This document shows, piece after piece, positions 1-8,699 of a DNA stretch of 64,000 bases. The notes beneath the pieces were generated by a model. That model did not search any database, had not been told where the DNA came from, and saw only the letters and a program-made list of their open reading frames with translations. Numbering within the stretch: position 1 is the first letter of the stretch; every line of letters starts with the position of its first letter. A program made the position numbers and the translations under genes. Source of the stretch: Prostheceraeus crozeri (lineage: Eukaryota; Platyhelminthes; Polycladida; Euryleptidae); NCBI GenBank assembly GCA_907163375.1, contig CAJQUW010005310.1, forward strand, positions 124,001-188,000. The letters run 5' to 3'.

Positions 1-441
1 TTTTTCTTTCGAAAAAGATTTTAATTTTTTAACTAATTCTTCAATATTGACATAATTAATAATTTTAGTTTCTATCCAATCAGTATTGCTAATTGGTAAC
101 ACTGCTCTAATAAATCCATAAACATTATTATGACCTATTATAACCATATTTTCTTTATTTAATTCCACATAAGCTACATGATTATATTTACTAACAATCT
201 CCATAAATTTAATAAATGGATCACCTGAAAATAAACAATAATTAGTTTCTATAGAAGGTAAACCTTTTGTTTGTTCTCTAAATATTTCGGTTTGTAATTG
301 AAATAAAATATTAACATCTATACATGGATTATTATTATTATTATTATCAAAACATTTATTTTCAAATCCCGTTGATCTCGTCGAATAAGAAGAACAGGAT
401 GATGCGGGCGAATATAAATTTTTTAAATTTGGATTTTCCAT
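1..441 (-). pseudogene. Polinton A unknown protein, N-terminal part (paralogue of 47586-48098)
   Basis: Leftward open frame starting at 441 and running off the window edge. It is the counterpart of the protein at 47586-48098 in Polinton C and shares the Ser-rich start, the Asn run and the segment with GLPSIETNYC. No enzyme motif is visible. It is divergent from the fibre-like gene that starts at 517, with an AT-rich spacer of about 75 bp containing a repeated ttttattagaaaaaa motif that may hold both promoters. Function unknown; a sliding-clamp-like fold is a weak hypothesis discussed under findings. Confidence 0.7.
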
Positions 442-516
442 TTTTTTATTTTTATTAGAAAAAATTCTATTTTTTTATTTTTATTAGAAAAAATTTTATT
501 TTTTTACTGTCAAAAA

Positions 517-1404
517 ATGATGTTACCAAATGTTGGTGGAGGTGCATATATCCCGAATAATCGTGAATTAGAAATAGAGATAGAAAATTATATCATGAAA
601 ACTGGAGACCTTTTATCTGGTCCGTTGCATCTTTCTATTCTTCCGCAACAAAATACAGAGTTGACAAATAAACAATATGTTGATACACAAATCAATGACT
701 TAAAAGAAAAATATATAAACGATGTTTTGGTTCCACTGATGAATGAATTGAAGTTGCTAAAACTTAATGACAAATCATTAAACGAAAAATTATTAAAACT
801 TGATAAAAAGGATAGAGAGCTAGAAGCAGATATAGCAAAACTTTTTAAAAAGATTTCTGAACAATCAAAAATTTTAATATTACTTTCTATAAAGTTAAAA
901 TCTGCAGTCATTAAAAATAAACATCAGATAAAAATGTTAAAAGAACAATTAGAAGATGAAATAGAAAAACTTCCTGAAAGAATTAAAAAAAATTTAAAGC
1001 AGTTACAAACTACATTCCAAAAAAGTGTTGATGAATTAAGTTCTAAAATTACTCAACAAATGAAAAAGATGAATAGAATAATAAATGAAGTAAACTCGCT
1101 TAATCAAAAAGTTGATAAAATGAAAACTCTTAAAATCAATTTAGAAAATGAATTAAAGAAAAATTTACAAGAAAACTCTAAAGAAAATAAAGAACAGTTA
1201 GATTCTGTTAAAAGACAATTAGATGTTCTTAAAATTAAGTTAAATGCACTTAAAACGGCGTTGAAGATGAATCAGGAGAAAATGCAAGTTAATAGAAAAG
1301 AAATTAAAGTACATCACACGCTGCTTGACGCAATAGATAAAGTGCAACAGTCAATTAATAAAGTTATCTCGAAGTTGTTGTCCATTCACAAACGTAAATC
1401 ATAG
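517..1404 (+). CDS. Polinton A fibre-like coiled-coil protein
   Basis: Open frame of 295 codons. Residues about 27-57 carry a GDLLSGPLHLS stretch followed by NTELTNKQYVDTQI, resembling the short repeat of phage tail fibres (M-x-G-x-L ... D/N-x-x-T-K-x-YVD). The rest is almost entirely Lys/Glu/Leu-rich heptads, so a long coiled coil is predicted. It sits upstream of a core protein and the capsid protein, in the same direction. Inference: a trimeric fibre or spike-like structural protein; no receptor-binding head is recognisable. The start is supported by an A-run directly before the ATG and by the same start in the 48183 copy. This copy is longer than its counterpart. Confidence 0.7.
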   Translation: MMLPNVGGGAYIPNNRELEIEIENYIMKTGDLLSGPLHLSILPQQNTELTNKQYVDTQINDLKEKYINDVLVPLMNELKLLKLNDKSLNEKLLKLDKKDRELEADIAKLFKKISEQSKILILLSIKLKSAVIKNKHQIKMLKEQLEDEIEKLPERIKKNLKQLQTTFQKSVDELSSKITQQMKKMNRIINEVNSLNQKVDKMKTLKINLENELKKNLQENSKENKEQLDSVKRQLDVLKIKLNALKTALKMNQEKMQVNRKEIKVHHTLLDAIDKVQQSINKVISKLLSIHKRKS

Positions 1405-1418
1405 CGTAAATATTAAAC

Positions 1419-1476
1419 GGACCAAAGGTCCTCTGGTTACTAACCAATCGGAGCGAAGCTCCTCGAGGCTTTAGCC
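1419..1476. repeat. Array of four GC-rich mini-hairpins
   Basis: Four tiny palindromes in a row in an AT-rich spacer: GGACC-AAA-GGTCC (1419-1431), GGTT-ACT-AACC (1435-1445), GGAGC-GAA-GCTCC (1450-1462) and GGCT-TT-AGCC (1467-1476). The equivalent spacer of Polinton C (about 49068-49120) lacks the whole array. The same four modules recur at 3575-3631 in another order and with complementary loops. Confidence 0.9.
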
Positions 1477-1519
1477 GAACGTAGATATTTTCCCCAAAAG
1501 TCAAATTTAATCCTAAAAA

Positions 1520-2080
1520 ATGCCTATAATTTATAAACACAATCTTAAACATTTTGCTTCAAATCAAAAAATTGCTCATGAACCATCTCAGAAACCTGTG
1601 TACCATTATGATAGTGTAGAAACTGTCGGAACACAAAAGTTCCTAGGCACCGCAGGTGCCGTCCAAAAAGAAGGGGCTGGCATCTTTTCTGGTATTGGAA
1701 GTATCGTTAACTTAATTAAAAATAATAAAGATTTGATTACATCTGCTGCAAAAGGAGCAGCTGCTATAGGTAGTACAGCTAGTGCAATATCAAATGCTGT
1801 CAAGTCTCAAAACGAATTAAAACAACTAGAAGCTATTCGTAAACTTAGGAATGATTCCGAAGAACTAAAAAATTTAAAAAAACTTTCAGAGGAAACAAAA
1901 AACAAAATTGCTAACATAGCTGTTGGGGAAACCTTGAGGAGCGGAGCTCCGTCTAATAGTAAACATAATGAAAATAAAAATAATAAAAAAACAATTGAAG
2001 AAATAAGAGGAAATGCCGTGAGTAGCAACCTTCGGTCTAACCAGCAAAGCTGTAGCGGAGCTGGTCTAGCAAAATTCTAA
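1520..2080 (+). CDS. Polinton A small core-type protein with Gly/Ala-rich amphipathic segment
   Basis: 186 codons, preceded by ctaaaaaATG as in the paralogue at 49142. After a basic N-terminus (MPIIYKHNLKHF) comes GAGIFSGIGSIVNLIKNN and an Ala/Gly-rich helix-prone segment, then a charged helical C-terminal half. Such Gly/Ala-rich amphipathic proteins next to the capsid gene are common in Polintons and recall adenovirus minor core or membrane-active proteins, but no specific family can be claimed. The frame contains mini-hairpins at 1628-1660 and 1938-1950 that the paralogue lacks, making the two proteins differ in length and sequence there. Function is inferred from position only. Confidence 0.65.
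   Translation: MPIIYKHNLKHFASNQKIAHEPSQKPVYHYDSVETVGTQKFLGTAGAVQKEGAGIFSGIGSIVNLIKNNKDLITSAAKGAAAIGSTASAISNAVKSQNELKQLEAIRKLRNDSEELKNLKKLSEETKNKIANIAVGETLRSGAPSNSKHNENKNNKKTIEEIRGNAVSSNLRSNQQSCSGAGLAKF
1628..1660. repeat. Two mini-hairpins inside an open frame
   Basis: GGAAC-ACAAAA-GTTCC at 1628-1643 and GGCACC-GCA-GGTGCC at 1646-1660, inside the core-protein frame. At the same place in the paralogue (about 49230-49262) the sequence is shorter and has no palindrome. Confidence 0.85.
1938..1950. repeat. Mini-hairpin inside an open frame
   Basis: GGAGC-GGA-GCTCC, a 5-3-5 hairpin in the core-protein frame; absent from the aligned site near 49510 in Polinton C. Confidence 0.85.
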
Positions 2081-2084
2081 AGTT

Positions 2085-2205
2085 ATGTTTTTTAGTAAAA
2101 TTTTTTTAGTAAAATTTTTTTAGTAAAATTCTAAAATTATATTTTAGCAAAATTTTTTTAGTAAAATTTTTTTTTAGTAAAATTTTTTTAGTAAAATTTT
2201 TTCTG
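2085..2205. repeat. AT-rich tandem spacer repeat (tttttagtaaaa)
   Basis: Irregular tandem copies of a 12-16 nt unit tttttttagtaaaat between the core-protein and capsid genes. The same spacer in Polinton C (49640-49890) is about twice as long, so the array changes length. It directly precedes the capsid gene leader. Confidence 0.8.
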
Positions 2206-2246
2206 TCTGTGAGAAAAAACAAAAAGTCAAATTATTTTTTATAAAA

Positions 2247-3580
2247 ATGTCTTCGCTTATCGAAAATAAATTTAGATTAGACGATCCTCCGTTCGTCAGT
2301 TACAATCAAAAAAAGAATGACTATATAAGAATTGCTATGAATCCCGGATCTTCCAGTAGAGTAAATACTGGAGGTGATTTAATTTCTGAAGTTGATAATC
2401 AGCAGAGTTATTTATATCTACCTGATTCATTTTTACACTGTGAATATTCTTTGTATAGTGATGCCAATTTTACAACACCATTACCAGATAGCGATAATAT
2501 TGCACTAGAGAATAATTTCTTTCCAAGATTATTTACACAAATGCGTTTAGATGTTGCAACTCAAAATATAGAAACAATAAGTGATTCTCCAGGTGTATTT
2601 GATACAATGCTTAGATTTGTAACAATTGGTGAAAATAATAAAAAGTATGAAATCGAAGGTTGGTTTCCTGATACTAATGATGGTATAATTGTTGATGATT
2701 TAACTCACGCTGGAACAGATGCAGCAGGAATTGCGAAAGATGTAGAAAATATTGCAAAACATTTAAGTAAAACAAACAATGATGCATATAAAGAAAGACG
2801 TGAATTTAACAAGAAAAGTAAACAGACAGTAAATTGGTCATTGTCTCCATTATTCGGATATTTAGATTATGATAAAATATCATATCAATTAAAATTTAAA
2901 TTAATAATTCATCGTACAGCAAATAATGAATTAATCTTTTTTGGTAAGACTGGAAAAAAAGCATATTTAAAAATTGATAGACTTGAATGGTGGATTAAGC
3001 ATATTACTCCTAGTTTAGAGATTGAAACAGCTATTGCAAAAAGATTAAATACTAACAAACCAATTCCAGTAAATTTTCTAAAGCGTACTGCTAGTTCAGT
3101 AACTTTTTCCGAACAAAGATTTAACTGGCATTTTACTAGAACTGCGAATACTCCAAGATATTTATTACTAACTTTTCAAAGAAATAATTCTCCAAGTTTT
3201 GATAAGAACAATAATCTCTTCCATATTAATACAATTCGAAGTTTACAAGTTCATTAAATCAAACCCGTTATCCAATTGATCCATTAAGATTTGACGATAG
3301 CAATAATCAATTTATGGAAGGATATGATTCTTATCGAAATCTTTGTATAGAATTTGGAGTTGAACCACAATTAACTCCTGGAGATTGGAGACATTTATAT
3401 CCTGTTTTCTGTTTCGATTTAAGTGCACAATCTGAAGATATTATCAAGAGTGGCTGTGATGTAACAATTAATATTGAAAAAAAAGATTCCACAACTTCAT
3501 TGATGGCTTATGGTTTATTGCTAGAAGATGCAAAATATTCTATTGAAGTTCTTAATGGGAGGATGTCTAGGATCGGTTAG
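2247..3580 (+). pseudogene. Polinton A major capsid protein, double-jelly-roll type
   Basis: Fossil copy of the 458-aa protein intact in frame at 49895-51271. Family features visible: an N-terminal part with repeated beta-strand-like segments, the FNWHFTRT...PRYLLLTFQ block and the C-terminal LYPVFCFDLSAQ...DVTINIEKK block, which I recognise from Polinton/adintovirus major capsid proteins. In the family this protein forms the pseudo-hexameric shell units of an icosahedral particle. It lies in a rightward gene run with core proteins on both sides. This copy looks broken, about one break. Identification rests on remembered family motifs; structure prediction would settle it. Confidence 0.8.
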
Positions 3581-3631
3581 TAACCTTAGGACCTTTGGTC
3601 CGATAGGCTAAAGCCAGAGGAGCTTCGCTCC
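3575..3631. repeat. Second four-module mini-hairpin array
   Basis: GGTT-AGT-AACC (3575-3585), GGACC-TTT-GGTCC (3589-3601), GGCT-AA-AGCC (3606-3615) and GGAGC-TTC-GCTCC (3619-3631). These are the modules of the 1419-1476 array in complementary orientation and shuffled order. The array overlaps the end of the capsid frame; Polinton C has none here (about 51262-51290). Confidence 0.9.
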
Positions 3632-3747
3632 GATAAATTAATTAAAATTTTTTCATAACTAGAATAGATTAAAAACTCTTACCTTAACATTTTTCATAAC
3701 TAGAATAGATTAAAATTTTTTGGTAACTTAAAATTTTTTTATTAAAA

Positions 3748-4230
3748 ATGTCGCATGCGAAAGGTAATAATAATAAAACTGTTGAATTAAAATTACGTAA
3801 TATTGTTGACAAAAATACCCCTAAAACTATTACGATTAACAAAAAAAAGTATTACATAAGTAAACCAATGATAGAGAATATTCAATTACAGGAAGAAAAG
3901 AATGGCGGGATTCTCCCATTAATTCCACTAATAATAGGTGGCATAGCAGCTGCAGGAAGTGTTGCAGGCGGGACAGCTGGTATTGTCCAAGCAGTAAATA
4001 AAAATAAATCAGAGAAGGCAGCATTAGAAGAACAAAAACGTCATAATAGAGAGTTAGAGAAAGTTGCTAGGGGAGAAGGAATAGTAGATAATTTTATTAG
4101 TAAATTAAAATTAGTTGATGAAGGAAAACGAGTTCTTAAAAATATTCTCCACAATGTTGATGATTTAATTGAAATTAAAGAAACTAAAGATGGTTCTGGA
4201 ATATATCTAAGTCCTAGTATGATAAGGTAA
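3748..4230 (+). CDS. Polinton A second core protein with membrane-like segment
   Basis: 160 codons preceded by ttattaaaaATG. Residues about 54-82 form a hydrophobic Gly/Ala-rich stretch beginning GGILPLIPLIIGGIAAAG; the N-terminal third is basic and the C-terminal half is helical and charged, ending GIYLSPSMIR. GGFLP/GGILP-type hydrophobic cores are a recurrent feature of small Polinton virion proteins, proposed to resemble adenovirus core or membrane-lytic proteins. Its place between capsid protein and PLA2 suits a particle component that acts during entry. No catalytic motif seen. The frame looks whole; the paralogue at 51502-51984 does not. Confidence 0.65.
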   Translation: MSHAKGNNNKTVELKLRNIVDKNTPKTITINKKKYYISKPMIENIQLQEEKNGGILPLIPLIIGGIAAAGSVAGGTAGIVQAVNKNKSEKAALEEQKRHNRELEKVARGEGIVDNFISKLKLVDEGKRVLKNILHNVDDLIEIKETKDGSGIYLSPSMIR

Positions 4231-4238
4231 TAACCTCA

Positions 4239-4251
4239 GAACCTTTGGTTC
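4239..4251. repeat. Mini-hairpin shared by both Polinton copies
   Basis: GAACC-TTT-GGTTC just after the core-protein stop; the matching site in Polinton C (about 51992-52006) keeps a degenerate version, so this one predates the split of the copies. Confidence 0.8.
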
Positions 4252-4307
4252 TTTTCGGTAAAACATTCATTTTATTTTATCTTTTAAATTTTTTTTTATC
4301 TTTTAAA

Positions 4308-4799
4308 ATGAATTCTAAAAATTCCGAAAATTTAATTAAATTAAAAATTTCTAATTTAGATTTATTGAATTATCTATTAAACAAAAATAAAAACTTAAAT
4401 TGTAAAATTTATGAAGGTAACGACGACAAACAAAGTTTGGCTACTACCTACGGTGGTGACATACAAAAAACATTAGAAAACTTTCCTGGATTTATTTGGA
4501 GTAAATATTCGAAAGAAAAACATCTTCCTGGTCATTCATATACCGGTCCAGGAACTCGATTAGATATAAGACTAGATGAGAATAATAATCCGAAACCAGG
4601 TGAAGAACCGATAAATAGAGTAGATGCCGCAGCTTACAGGCATGATTTAGCTTATCGAAATCATGATCTAAGTTCTCGACATGCAGCTGATAAGAAGATG
4701 ATTCAAGAATTAGATAGTATTCAAAATCCTACATTTAGAGAAAAAATTGAAAGAATGTTTGTTAAAAAGAAGCTAAAATATTATTCGGCCAGGGTTTAA
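4308..4799 (+). pseudogene. Polinton A parvovirus-type phospholipase A2 domain
   Basis: The frame holds the signature of parvovirus VP1-type secreted PLA2: a calcium loop YTGPGTRLD and the catalytic His-Asp pair in DAAAYRHDLAYRNHD. In parvoviruses this domain breaches the endosome membrane during entry; PLA2 domains are also known in some Polinton and adintovirus genomes. I take ATG 4308, preceded by tcttttaaa, as the start rather than the more upstream ATG at 4245. The integrase follows directly; in Polinton C the two lie in one reading frame. This copy is broken. Confidence 0.82.
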
Positions 4800-4806
4800 A
4801 TGAAAC

Positions 4807-4821
4807 GACAGCTAAGCTGTC
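4807..4821. repeat. Mini-hairpin between PLA2 and integrase
   Basis: GACAGC-TAA-GCTGTC, followed by two copies of GAGC-AAC-GCTC (about 4825-4864). Polinton C has one GAGC-AAC-GCTC and a degenerate form of the first palindrome. Confidence 0.8.
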
Positions 4822-4869
4822 TGAGAGCAACGCTCGAACTAATAACTCTGAGAGCAACGCTCGAACCTA

Positions 4870-5681
4870 CGCGTCTGAAATCCACAAGGAATATAGAAGG
4901 CCTAAATATTTATTGAAAGTAAAAGTATTTAATAAAGATGATATTTGGAGTGCTGATCTTATTCATATGCCGAATGAAAGGGACTACAAATACGCATTGA
5001 CCGTTATAGATTTATATACACGATACGCTTGGGTAAAGCCTTTAAAAAACAAAAGTGGTCTATCAGTTAAATATGCGTTTGAAGAAATCTTTAAAGAAAG
5101 TAAAAGAAAGCCAAAAAAATTGTTTGTTGATAAAGGGTCGGAATTTTATAACCGAAACGTTCAGCCACTATTTGAAACAGACGAAAAGTCATCGCCAAGG
5201 CTCAGTTTATTCAACTGAAAATGCAGTGAAGGCCGTAGTGATAGAAAGATTCAATCGGACGTTAAAAAATAAATTATTCAAGAAATTTACTGAGCAAAGA
5301 AATCAGAAATGGTTGAAGATATTACCAGGAATTGTGGAAGAGTACAATAATAAAGTTCATTCTGGTATTGAAGAAACTCCAAAGAATGCTTCTGACGACC
5401 CTGATGTAGTACGAAAGAAAATATTCGAGAATATTAATTTGAATGAGAGTAATCCGAATTTGCAGAAACTTAAGCCGAAATTTAAAATTGGAGATAGAGT
5501 TAGAATATTTAAATATAAGAATAAATTTGAAAAAGGCTTTGTTGGCTATTGGACTAAAGAAATATTTGAAGTTTGCAAAATAAATCAAAGTTTTCCGATT
5601 ACTTATGAAATTAAAGATTTAGATAATGAGGATATCAGAGGCCGTTTTTATCAAAATGAATTACAGAAAACAGAGCTTTAA
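4870..5681 (+). pseudogene. Polinton A integrase (retroviral rve type)
   Basis: Catalytic-core motifs of the DDE integrase fold are visible: DIWSADLIHMP, then VDKGSEFYNRNV, then VIERFNRTLKNK. The C-terminal part has KFKIGDRVRI...FEKGFVGYWTKEIF, matching the SH3/chromo-like tail of Polinton integrases. In the family this enzyme inserts the linear element and makes a 6-bp target duplication. The N-terminal side abuts the PLA2 domain. Compared with 52199-53398 this copy is broken, about two breaks. Confidence 0.88.
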
Positions 5682-5711
5682 CCTTTAGGTGGCGCTTTAG
5701 CTAGCTTCGCT

Positions 5712-6174
5712 TGAGTTATAGATTGTTTAACTCTAACATAATATCTAGAAATGGTACTCCTTTTTGTAATTTGTACAAAACGTATAAACATAATTGTCCA
5801 CAATAGGTAGTGCCTGGTGTTTGAATTTGAAACGTATTGTATGTTCCCGTTCCAAGTAATTCTTTTACTTCATTTGTAGGGGGCAAACCCTATGAATCAA
5901 AATAATAGTTCTGCTGATGATTTTTAACGCCTGCTGACCAATGTACACCTTTTTCATCTGACGTATGAAGATTTGTTATGAAATTTACAGTTATTGATGG
6001 AACTTTGTTCCGGGAACTGAAGGTTTCTGTTGGCCTATTTTTTAGGAATTGTAATTCATCCCTCATCAATATGTGAAAATTCTTTATTCCTAATCGATTA
6101 GCGATTTTCTTTAGGTCGAAATTCGTTGTCGTTTGTGTTCCATATAATTTCAAAAACTCATTTATGTTGCTCAT
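5712..6174 (-). pseudogene. Polinton A adenain-like cysteine protease
   Basis: Leftward relic of the 161-aa protease intact at 53464-53949. It keeps the N-terminal block (INEFLKLYGTQTTTNFDLKK) and the VHWSAG active-site histidine block, and its downstream part is recognisable. In adenoviruses and Polintons this Ulp1-like protease matures capsid proteins. The start is next to a tataaaATG sequence. It converges on the integrase. Broken, about one to two breaks. Confidence 0.82.
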
Positions 6175-6222
6175 TTTATAATAAAAAAATTTCTTAAGGG
6201 AGCCCCTAGAAGTCAGAAGGGA

Positions 6223-6374
6223 GGGGGTATTGATTTAAAACTGTTCTCTAATGATGTCTTTCCTTACTACTTGGGGGTATTGATTTAAAACATTTTTATA
6301 ATGATGACTTTCCTTACTACTTGGGGGGGTATTGATTTAAAACTGTTCTCTAATGATGTCTTTCCTTACTACTT
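6223..6374. repeat. 50-bp direct repeat, three copies
   Basis: Unit beginning gggggtattgatttaaaac and ending cctt-actactt, period 50-51 bp, starting at about 6223, 6273 and 6323. Polinton C has only two copies (53996-54098), so copy number varies. Confidence 0.88.
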
Positions 6375-6402
6375 ATTCGATTTTGAAATTATTTAATTTA
6401 GA

Positions 6403-6591
6403 TTAAATTAAAACGTTACATTGTTGCATTGTATTAGTAGAGTTAGTGTTTAGCACATCTTTTATCAATAGTAATTCATTACTCATCAATATGTGAAAAT
6501 TCTTTGTTCCCAATTGCTTAGCAATCTCATTTAAATCGAAATTCGTAGTTTGTTTACCGTATATTTTTTGGAAGTCTCTAATGTTTATCAT
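6403..6591 (-). pseudogene. Partial duplicate of the protease N-terminus
   Basis: A leftward 62-codon frame, MINIRDFQKIYGKQTTNFDL then a KQLGTKNFHILM block, is a diverged copy of the first ~45 residues of the neighbouring protease. The 50-bp repeats separate the two. A more decayed form of the same duplicate lies at about 54140-54323 in Polinton C, so the duplication predates the split of the copies. It lacks the active-site part of the family and probably has no protease function. Confidence 0.75.
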
Positions 6592-6851
6592 TTTAAATGG
6601 AATAAAATCTATTTCAGAACTTTCTCAAAAGAATTGCCGTGTAGCAGCTGCTAAAATTGTGTCAGCTGATACGAGTGAAGGAAATCACAGACAATAGCTC
6701 ATGATACGGGTTGTGAAATCTCATTCACACTATGAGAACAAAAGAACAAAATACAATCTAAACACAATAGACATATGAGAGAGAAGAGAAATGAATGAGC
6801 ATTTCTCTTCATTTTGGTTCCCATAACAATCATTCATGCGACATTGCTTTG

Positions 6852-6942
6852 AATGGAAAAATACACCAACTGTCGAACCGATGTCAGAAAGTTTGTCGAC
6901 ATAGCTGTCGACATGGTTCGATAGTTGGTGTATTTTTCCATT
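6852..6942. repeat. 91-bp imperfect palindrome in the Polinton A terminal region
   Basis: Arms of about 30-40 bp: AATGGAAAAATACACCAACT at the left and its complement ending at 6942, with gtcgaacc/ggttcga and gtcgacat continuing inward. Strong cruciform or hairpin potential. In Polinton C (about 54585-54690) the outer sequences survive but pairing is largely lost. Confidence 0.88.
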
Positions 6943-7057
6943 AGCGTTCAAGGTCATTCTATTAAAAGCATATGGGAATTATTCTCATTGAAGACAAGCA
7001 ATTGTTTTAAAGAATGCATGTCATTGTGAATACAATATTCCTGTAACAGACAGGATC

Positions 7058-7085
7058 GAGAGAGAGAGAGAGAGAGAAAGAAAGA
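7058..7085. repeat. (GA)n microsatellite
   Basis: Run of GA dinucleotides passing into gaaa tetramers; a shorter equivalent is at 54802-54827 in Polinton C. Confidence 0.9.
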
Positions 7086-7115
7086 AGTCACGCTGCTCCG
7101 TAAAAGTTTAATTGA

Positions 7116-7199
7116 GATAACGAAGGATATATTCTTGCGGTTTCTTCCATTTCTGAAGTTCCTTCCACTTTTGTTTCATCCACTTTTGTTTCTTCCATT
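7116..7199. repeat. Right terminal inverted repeat of Polinton A
   Basis: Starts gataacgaaggatatattct, the reverse complement of the left end of Polinton C (30014-30062). Toward the outside it has extra internal copies of a ttcc-acttttgtttc unit, so this terminus has expanded relative to 54856-54903. The left end of element A lies outside the window. Confidence 0.8.
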
Positions 7200-7243
7200 T
7201 TTAAAGAAATATTATTAGTCACATGATATATTTTAAAAACCTG

Positions 7244-7880
7244 AAAGATGGATAAAATTCATGAATTTGAAATTCTTAACTTTTATGATTTTCGGTGTCC
7301 TGGAACGGTCATGATTTTGGGGGTGAAAATTGTAATTCTCAAATTTGAGATTCTTAACTTTTATGATTTTCGGTGTCCTGGAACGGTCATGATTTTGGTG
7401 GGGGTGAAAATTGTAATTCTCAAATTTTGAGATTCTTAACTTTTATGATTTTTTCGGTGTCCTGGAACGGTCATGATTTAAGCGGGGGTAAAAATTGTAA
7501 TTCTCAAATTTGAGATTTTGAAAAATTTGAAAATTGGGTATTTTTAAAAACGCCCAAATTTGTGAACTTAGGTCTTCATAACCTGAAAAAGGGTTCAAAT
7601 TCATGAATTTATGTCGTTTTTAAAAAGTACCATTTTATCAAAAATGGTACTTTTTGAATGGACTAAATTCATGTATTTAGGTCTTAAAAACCTGAAAAAG
7701 GGTTCAAATTCATGAATTTATGTCGTTTTTAAAGATACTATTTTTTTGAATTTTAGGTGTCCTGGAACGGTCTAAATTCATGTATTTAGGTCTTAAAAAC
7801 CTGAAAAAGGGACAAAATTCATGAATTTATGTCGTTTTTAAAGATACTATTTTTTGAATTTTGTGGTGTCCTGGAACGGT
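7244..7880. repeat. Tandem repeats bordering Polinton A
   Basis: Two related sets. First, three units of about 78-82 bp starting near 7272, 7350 and 7432 (attcttaacttttatgattt ... ggtgtcctggaacggtc). Then units of about 110-117 bp with aacctgaaaaagggttcaaa and aattcatgaatttatgtcg. The motif ggtgtcctggaacggtc recurs five times between 7279 and 7880. A hairpin AAAAAGTACCATTTT...AAAATGGTACTTTTT lies at about 7622-7655. No gene seen. Short ORFs here are repeat artefacts. Confidence 0.85.
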
Positions 7881-7884
7881 CTTT

Positions 7885-8676
7885 TGCCCATTACTTTCAC
7901 AACAAACTATCTGATCTCAATAAAATTCAAGCACAATTTTACAAACGTTTCTATCATTTGAATAACACGACAGCAAACTATTGCCTGAATGGCGAATTTG
8001 GTCTGCTGCCATTTGAATATCACTTTTACAAAGCAGCAATCAATTATTGGATAATAATAGTTTTTTGTGATGGCAATAATATCAAAAAATGTGCTACAAC
8101 CACATAAAAGAAAACTTAGTTGAAATGAAATATTCCTATACCTGGTGTTGGCGTATACAAAAACTCCTGAAACAGTTGAATTTATTATCTTTGGCAAAAT
8201 CAAAAACATTTACAGATAAGTGAGAGAAAATGCAAGTCCATTGTCAAAACGCGATTAATAGAGCACTTTAGAAATGAATGGTTGGACAGTGCTAAGAAGA
8301 GTGAAACCGGCATGGACTATTTAGAATTAACACAATTTGATTGTCAGCTGAAGAACTACTTAACTTTCAATTTCAATCAGAAAGATGTCATAACTTTGCT
8401 AAAATTTAGATTTAGAAACCATGATTTAATGGTAAGAATAGGCAGTTATAAAAACAGATTTGCTTATGAAGATCGAATCTGCAATTTAAGCGCTGAACAA
8501 AAGGTGGAAACAATATTTCATTTGTGAATGCACCTTATACAATGATATCAGAACACGTTTCATACCATTCTGTATTGATGCTTCTAAATACGATTTCTAT
8601 GACATAATGCAGAAGCTAAATGTAGGTAATCTATTGAAGTTAACGAAATACATCAGAATGGCCAATGACATCTGAG
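7885..8676 (+). pseudogene. Non-LTR retrotransposon (LINE) ORF2 C-terminal relic
   Basis: Translated pieces match the region after reverse transcriptase in CR1/L2/RTE-like ORF2 proteins: FYKRFYHLNNTT...GEFGLLPFEYH...INYW, then LKFRFRNHDLMVRIGSYKNR, then a zinc-like CTLYNDIRTRF block and a tail ending IRMANDI before TGA at about 8674. The pieces lie in different frames (a switch near 8525 and others upstream), so it is a dead 3' fragment with no RT or endonuclease. Family-level placement is uncertain. Confidence 0.72.
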
Positions 8677-8699
8677 CAATAAAGAAATCGGAGGGGTAC

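Larger units (their letters stand above)
1..7243 (+). mobile_element. Polinton (Maverick) A, right-hand part only
   Basis: Fossil Polinton truncated by the window start. Visible parts in order: N-terminal part of a leftward unknown gene, fibre-like coiled-coil protein, small core-type protein, double-jelly-roll major capsid protein, second core protein, parvovirus-type PLA2, retroviral-type integrase, leftward adenain-like protease, and a right terminal region whose end matches the left end of Polinton C in inverted orientation. Gene order and sequence match 47586-54950 closely; by eye most nucleotides are identical, so the copies separated fairly recently. The visible part looks broken, with roughly three to five small breaks. 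It also carries hairpin arrays that Polinton C lacks. The exact outer end is uncertain because both copies stay alike to about 7243. Confidence 0.93.

Noticed and set aside
588-911. Minus-strand ORF opposite the fibre-like gene (and 48254-48580)
   Set aside because: Phe/Ser-rich shadow of a Lys/Glu-rich coiled coil.
7248-7430. Repeated-peptide ORF
   Set aside because: Direct translation of the 80-bp tandem repeat.
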